DNA of 64,000 nt from Limnoperna fortunei. Lineage: Eukaryota; Mollusca; Bivalvia; Mytilida; Modiolidae. The stretch's first letter is position 1. Every line of letters starts with the position of its first letter. Both the position numbers and the translations under genes were made by a program. Location: positions 2,886,001 to 2,950,000 of the forward strand of contig OX104112.1 in assembly GCA_944474755.1 (NCBI GenBank), written 5' to 3'. The notes beneath the pieces are model-generated. The model worked only from the letters and a program-made list of their open reading frames with translations, did no database searches and was not told the DNA's origin. Shown here piece by piece: positions 59,064 through 64,000 of the stretch.

Positions 59064-59587
59064 TGCATGTGATATGTTTGAAACTGTTGTAGAGAGAAGC
59101 CGTATTTGTTTCCTACATGCTTACATTTTACTATATGCCACAGTGGTAGCCATCTTGAATCGCACCACTATTAGCTAACTACCTTCTTATGTTTAGGTTC
59201 CACTTCCATTCAACAATAAAGCGAAAACTATCATTCAAGTTACAATCAATAAAACCATGGCAGTAATAATAATAGACATATTTGTCATTATTTCAGCCAA
59301 CAATAAACTGCCTGGTCCTACTTCCTGTCATCAATATGTAAACAAGCTGCACATCAAAAATACAACTCAAACGGTTCATTTTCTAACCACTGATAAAACA
59401 TGCAGGATGTTTAACTCCAAGCCGCCAATAAACATTACTAACTGAAGAAAATATATCACAAGATACGCATTTTTTTATTATGCATTAAAAAGCAAAAAAA
59501 AATGAAACCAACATAATCTGTAATGTGTAATAATTGGGAAATTTATTATGTTTTTGTCTTGTAACATTTTCACGTGTCTGGATTTCA
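59064..59587. other. Spacer without a recognised gene
   Basis: AT-rich. One 62-codon ORF (59257-59445) without motifs. Nothing else supported. Confidence 0.55.
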
Positions 59588-60016
59588 GATTTACTACGTC
59601 ACCTAACTTTTCTGTTGTTCCAACAAAGTCTGAAAATTCAGTTTTACTACGTCATCAAACACTGCTGCTGTACCTTCCAAGTCTGGTAATTCAGTGTTAC
59701 TACGTCACCAAGTACTGATGTTGTTCCTACTTAGTTTAGTAATTCTGTTTTACTACGTCATCAATTACTGCTGTTGTTCATACCTAGTTTGGTAATTCAG
59801 TTTACTACGTCACCAAGCACTGATGTTGTTTCTACCAAGTTTAGTAATTCTGTTTTACTACATCATCAATTACTGCTGTTGTTCATACCTAGTTTGGTAA
59901 TTCAGTTTTACTACGTCACCAAGCACTGATGTTCCTACCAAATAGTAATTAAGTTTTACTACGTCACCAAGCACTGCTGACGTTCCTACCAAATAGTAAT
60001 TAAGTTTTACTACGTG
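59588..60016. repeat. 53-bp repeat in about 8 copies, partly dimeric
   Basis: Units begin TTTTACTACGTCACCAAGCA or the alternate TTACTACGTCATCAATTACT, and end with TTTAGTAATTCTG or TTTGGTAATTCAG. The two types alternate in the middle of the array, giving a 106-bp dimer. All but one unit contain TACGTCA, a CRE-like half site. The last two units are shortened. Confidence 0.9.
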
Positions 60017-60449
60017 GTGTATTCGGCAGAACTGAGGATGGACTGCAACTAAAATTTGGTCTGTATGATGATATTTTTCATAGACTGGAAGTAAGAAAAT
60101 AAACAAGGCACTGTGTTCTTTAAAAAATAATGTAATAACTAAAGCAACACTCATCTCATTTTGTTTACTGATATACAATTGTGTAAATATGTAAATATAT
60201 TGCCTTTCTTTGACACTTCAGTAAGTGGAATAAATTTAAAGATATTTAATGAATCTCCAATGTCCTTTTCAGACTGAGAAAGTGAAACAAAATTTAAATA
60301 CAATTTAATTTAGTACAAAAATAGAATCCTTCCATTTTTTTTTTTAAATAGCAATTTTTGTCTCTCGATACTATAATAATTTCTCCCTCCCCCTGATCAA
60401 ATAATCACCACAACATATTTGATATTTACATGTAGTGCCAACATTGTAA

Positions 60450-60878
60450 TTGACATATAATTCTGCAATTACTGAGAAATACCATTATATTGGTTATATG
60501 GTGGACGTTGTAATTTTTATTGTTTTTTATTTCTGTTTTGCTCTTTCTGTTTATCCTTTTCTCTTTTCCAACTATCTTCTGTCTATAGTTTACTACTCAA
60601 ATATTTGTTCCTTAGTCCTTGTGCCTTTTTCAGTTCCTTACATTTTGCCATCCTGCTTACTTTGTACAAATTATGTTTATATTTGTATATTTCTTGATGT
60701 GTTCTCCTACATGGATGTCTTTAATGTACATGGTGTCTATTATTTTTTTCTCATTAAGATGAAAATTAACATTTACTTTCATCAAGAGAACATTATATGC
60801 CCTAGGTCTGCTGTTACTCTCATGTTTATTTCGTCATTTATGTCACTAGATATTTATACATTGTTATGTGTGCTTTGA
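60450..60878 (+). CDS. Hydrophobic 142-codon ORF upstream of the LINE endonuclease (doubtful)
   Basis: The ORF is rich in F, Y, I, V and C and overlaps the start of the endonuclease frame by 13 bases (60866-60878). It has no recognised motif and several possible membrane stretches (for example VVIFIVFYFCFALSVYPFLF). The DNA is pyrimidine-rich, which alone yields such residues. It may simply be the 5' UTR of the LINE. A real ORF1-type protein would be expected to carry coiled-coil or RNA-binding features, which I do not see. Confidence 0.2.
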   Translation: MTYNSAITEKYHYIGYMVDVVIFIVFYFCFALSVYPFLFSNYLLSIVYYSNICSLVLVPFSVPYILPSCLLCTNYVYICIFLDVFSYMDVFNVHGVYYFFLIKMKINIYFHQENIICPRSAVTLMFISSFMSLDIYTLLCVL

Positions 60879-61763
60879 AAATATTAACAGTGAATTGTCA
60901 AGGTTTTAATGACCACACAAAAAGAAAAGATGTTTTAAATTTTTTAAGAACCAAAAACTATAATATTTACTGCCTACAAGACACTCATTTTACACCAGAA
61001 AACGAAAAAAATATAAGAGCAATGTGGGGCTATGAATGCTTTTTTTCTTCATACAGTTCTAACTCTAGAGGTGTATCTATTATGTTTAATAATAATTTTG
61101 AATTCAGTCCTGAAAGAGAAGAGAGATGTAAATGGAAATTACTTAGCTTTGGATTTAATTATTGACACTCTTAGAGTTACACTTGTCTCCTTGTATGGCC
61201 CAAATATAGACTGCCCAATTTTTTTTGAACAAATTATGACAGTTATTGATGATTTTGAAAATGAGAGTTATATACTTTGTGGGGACTTTAATCTTGTTCT
61301 TAACCCAGATATAGACTATTCTAACTATTTACATATCAATAATCCTAAAGCAAGAGATAAAATTTTAGAAGTTATGGCAGAAAGGGGTCTTTATGATCCA
61401 TTTCGGGAACTGTACCCTGACTTGCGCAGATTTACCTGGCGTAAAAGAACTCCTTTCAAACAAGCAAGGTTAGATTTTTTCCTGTGTTCAGAAAGCATGT
61501 TACCAAACTTAAATAATTGTAAAGTAGAACCAAGTTATCGATCAGACCACTCACTGGTACTTTTGGACCTACATTTTAACCCCTTTATACGAGGAAAAGG
61601 ACTGTGGAAATTTAACAACTCCCTACTGTATGACATAGAATACTCTAATATAGTCAACAACAAAATTCTAGATATTAAAAAACAGTATGCTGCCCTTGTA
61701 TATGACCTGGATAAAATCCAGGATATTGATAGCGACAAAACGACAAAATTCATTTTAGAATAA
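60866..61763 (+). pseudogene. LINE ORF2 N-terminal part: apurinic-like endonuclease, one frameshift
   Basis: The first frame (60866-61165) begins MCALKILTVNCQGFNDHTKR and includes YCLQDTHF, the metal-binding region of L1-type endonucleases. After a frame change near 61130 the second frame (61032-61763) gives VSLYGPN, CGDFNLVLNPDID (GDFN box), RRFTWRK, ARLDFFLCS and YRSDHSLVLLDL (SDH box). All signature boxes of the endonuclease are therefore present across the two frames. It then ends at a TAA, whereas in a full ORF2 the linker (EIRGISISYSSYKK, seen in another frame at about 61798-61840) would continue to the RT. The role in the family is nicking of target DNA to start target-primed reverse transcription. 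Without the frameshift and stop it would be one ORF with the RT downstream. Confidence 0.87.
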
Positions 61764-61976
61764 ACATACAATTATTTCTCGAAACATTATTAATGGAAAT
61801 AAGAGGCATATCTATTTCGTATTCAAGCTATAAAAAAAGAGAAACAGAAAAAAAAGAGAATGAATTAAAAAAGAAATAGCTGAATTAGAGGAAAAAGTTG
61901 ACAAAAGTTCTTTACAGCATTTTGAAAATAAAAAAAAGAATTAGAAAATTTTAGAAGAAATAAATTAAAAGGTAAA

Positions 61977-64000
61977 ATGATAAGAGCAAAAATACAGTGG
62001 ATAGAAGAGGGGGAAAAACCTACGAATTACTTTTGTGGTCTTGAGTCAAAGAATTTTACTAGTAAAATAATACCAAAAGTTGAAAAAGAAAATGGGGTTA
62101 TAGTTACAAAGCAAAATGAAATATTAAAGGAGGTCAAAAAATTTTATGAAAATTTGTATAAAAATAAAGACCTGGATAAGGGAGGTAAATTGAAAGACAT
62201 TGAACAAGAAATGAAAAATATCCAACTTAGAAAACTTACTATAGATGAGCAGAATAGTTTGGAAGGGAAAATAACCATTAAGGAAACAAGTGAAATTCTA
62301 TATAAAATGAAAAGCAATAAAAGCCCAGGTTCAGATGGTTTTTCAACTGAATTCTTTAAATTTTTTTGGAAAGATTTTAAGTTTTTCGTAACAGACTCTC
62401 TGAACTATGGGGCAGAGAAGGGTAAATTATCAATAACCCAAAAACAAGGAATTATTACTTGTCTCCCAAAAGGTAATAAACCTAGACACTTCTTAAATAA
62501 TTGGAGACCTATTTCTCTCTTGAACACTGTTTATAAGATTGGATCAGGAGTAATAACAAGTAGATTTAAAAGGGTTTTGGACGTTCTCATAGATAAGGAT
62601 CAGACAGGTTTCATAAGTGGAAGGTATATTGGGGAAAACATACGACTTATATATGACATAATGCAGTATGCAGAAGAAAATGAGATCCCTGGCCTTTTAT
62701 TACTTATAGATTTTGAAAAAGCATTTGATTCAATTTCCTGGGAATTCCTCTTAAATGTTTTGAAATTTTTTAATTTTGGTGAGTCAATAATAAACTGGGT
62801 AAAAGTTTTCTACAAAAATATAAGTTCTGCTGTTATTCAGGGAGGGCATTTGTCAGAATTTTTCAATATAGAACGTGGGTGTCGACAAGGGGATCCTTTA
62901 TCTCCTTACCTCTTTATCCTTTGTGCAGAAATTTTAGCAGTCAAAATCAGAAATAATACAAAAATAACTGGGATATCAGTTACTAAAATAGAGCATAAGC
63001 TGTCACAATTTGCAGATGATACATCCTTGATTTTAGATGGTACTAAAGAATCATTAAATGAAGCTTTGAAAGAATTAGATTGGTTTGCGGATATATCAGG
63101 TTTAAATATAAATTTTTCTAAGACACAGGTTATTTGGATTGGCAGTAAAAAATACAGTCAAGAAATACTTTGTCCAAACAGGAACCTTGCATGGGGTGAA
63201 ACTTCTTTTAAACTATTAGGCATTACATTTGATGTAGATTTAGATAAAATAAATGACATTAATTATGACGATAGAATTCTGCAGATTAAAAATGTTATTA
63301 AGCAATGGTCTAAGCGGAATCTTACTGTAATAGGCAGAATAACAGTGGTAAAATCACTTATCCTACCAATACTTAACCATTTGATTATTTCATTACCAAA
63401 TCCAAGCGATGAGACTATTAAAAAGTTAAATAATCTCCTGTTTTCTTTTATATGGGCTTCACCAATTCACAAAGTCAAAACAGAAGTATTACAAAAGGGT
63501 TATGAAGAGGGTGGACTTAAAATGATTAACTTATATGCTTTTATTCTTGCTCTAAAAAGTACTTGGATAAGACGAATCCTTCGAACTAACAGCAAATGGC
63601 AAAATATATTTCTTTCTACTATTGAAAGTAAACAAATATTTAACTGTGGAATGTATAACATAAAACAGTTGCAAATGAAAATAAAAAATAAATTTTGGAA
63701 AGATGTTCTAAAATCATGGCAAATGATAATTGAAAAAGAACAAAATAACACTTGGGAAAATTTTCTTTCAAGTCCAATATGGATGAATGAAAAAGTCCAA
63801 ATAGATAATAAGCCAGTTTTTTATAAAGACTGGTTTAATGCTGGAATTATATATATAAATGATTTAATAAACACAGATGGATCATTTTACTCTTTTGACC
63901 ATATACAACACAACTTTCTAATAAAAAATAATGTCATGAAGTATAATAGCATTATTGCAGCTTTAACAGAAGCAGCAAAAATGTTTATAAAAGAAAATTA
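61977..64000 (+). CDS. LINE ORF2 reverse transcriptase, long open frame running off the window
   Basis: A single frame is open for at least 674 codons from an ATG at 61977 to the window edge. It starts MIRAKIQWIEEGEKPTNYFC, continues SNKSPGSDGFSTEFFK and NWRPISLLNTVYK (RT entry motifs), then LIDFEKAFDSISWEFL (motif A, about residue 244), RGCRQGDPLSPYLF (motif B, about 303), QFADDTSLIL (motif C, catalytic FADD, about 345) and LNINFSKTQVIWIG (motif D). The thumb and the long C-terminal region follow (GGLKMINLYAFILALKSTWI). All catalytic aspartates are present. The frame is the same as that of the endonuclease at 61032-61763. The ATG is only the first after the disrupted linker, not the original start. 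The family makes cDNA at the nicked target. The L1/Tx1 affiliation rests on these motifs. Confidence 0.9.
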   Translation, partial: MIRAKIQWIEEGEKPTNYFCGLESKNFTSKIIPKVEKENGVIVTKQNEILKEVKKFYENLYKNKDLDKGGKLKDIEQEMKNIQLRKLTIDEQNSLEGKITIKETSEILYKMKSNKSPGSDGFSTEFFKFFWKDFKFFVTDSLNYGAEKGKLSITQKQGIITCLPKGNKPRHFLNNWRPISLLNTVYKIGSGVITSRFKRVLDVLIDKDQTGFISGRYIGENIRLIYDIMQYAEENEIPGLLLLIDFEKAFDSISWEFLLNVLKFFNFGESIINWVKVFYKNISSAVIQGGHLSEFFNIERGCRQGDPLSPYLFILCAEILAVKIRNNTKITGISVTKIEHKLSQFADDTSLILDGTKESLNEALKELDWFADISGLNINFSKTQVIWIGSKKYSQEILCPNRNLAWGETSFKLLGITFDVDLDKINDINYDDRILQIKNVIKQWSKRNLTVIGRITVVKSLILPILNHLIISLPNPSDETIKKLNNLLFSFIWASPIHKVKTEVLQKGYEEGGLKMINLYAFILALKSTWIRRILRTNSKWQNIFLSTIESKQIFNCGMYNIKQLQMKIKNKFWKDVLKSWQMIIEKEQNNTWENFLSSPIWMNEKVQIDNKPVFYKDWFNAGIIYINDLINTDGSFYSFDHIQHNFLIKNNVMKYNSIIAALTEAAKMFIKEN

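Larger units (their letters stand above)
60866..64000 (+). mobile_element. L1/Tx1-type LINE, 3' end outside the window
   Basis: Endonuclease and reverse transcriptase domains occur in the order expected for an ORF2, on the plus strand, and run to the window edge. The 5' limit is not defined: the ORF2 start is near 60866 and the 5' UTR may extend upstream. No ORF1 is recognisable. Frame breaks are at about 61130, 61761-61763, about 61870 and about 61935-61945, the later ones in A-rich runs. They may be decay or indel errors of the assembly. Confidence 0.88.

Overview
The window looks like a non-coding, repeat-dominated piece of an animal genome, most likely a bivalve or other marine mollusc. 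It is AT-rich. It has tRNA-derived SINEs that start with a GGCCTCGGTGGC-like tRNA head, SINE/LINE tails of the CTGGACGTTAAACAACAATC(AATC)n kind, and LINE remnants of at least three types. The species assignment is inference. I see no intact host protein-coding gene, no rRNA or tRNA gene and no prokaryotic feature.

About 34 kb of the 64 kb is tandem repeat, in at least ten unrelated families. In order they are 62 bp (875-7996), 37 bp (8128-28751, interrupted), 30 bp (29151-30487), 98 bp (30627-31930), a degenerate 55 bp (32085-32560), 17 bp (33560-33705), 50 bp (33771-56903, interrupted), 47 bp (46270-46535), 38 bp (57435-59063) and 53 bp (59588-60016). The long arrays have higher-order structure with blocks of 0.67, 0.85, 1.0, 1.11, 2.44 and about 2.9-3.1 kb. 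Almost all short ORFs in these arrays are frame artefacts of the repeat unit.

The main find is a set of three CACTA/EnSpm-like DNA transposons, each with precise ends and a 3-bp target-site duplication (TSD). Element 1 (15994-23775, TSD TTT) splits the 37-bp array and has terminal inverted repeats (TIRs) of about 1.05 kb. Element 2 (40338-54786, TSD TTA, ends CACTG...CAGTG) splits the 50-bp array. Element 3 (47604-53882, TSD ATA, TIRs of about 1 kb) is nested inside element 2 and has itself received a 384-bp foldback MITE (48561-48944, 9-bp TSD). The nesting gives a relative chronology: 50-bp array, then element 2, then element 3, then the MITE. Element 1 has collected LINE and SINE debris. 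No recognisable transposase is present. Element 2 holds splice-flanked candidate exons on both strands (minus 41513-42571, plus 45252-46054) that could be relics of its genes or a captured gene; a 200-N gap lies inside the minus-strand candidate.

The right edge holds an L1/Tx1-type LINE on the plus strand. Its endonuclease (60866-61763, one frameshift) and a long open reverse transcriptase (61977 to beyond 64000) are separated by small frame breaks in A-rich runs. Smaller LINE pieces lie inside element 1 (17480-17593 and 17925-19269, plus strand) and element 3 (50780-51800, minus strand).
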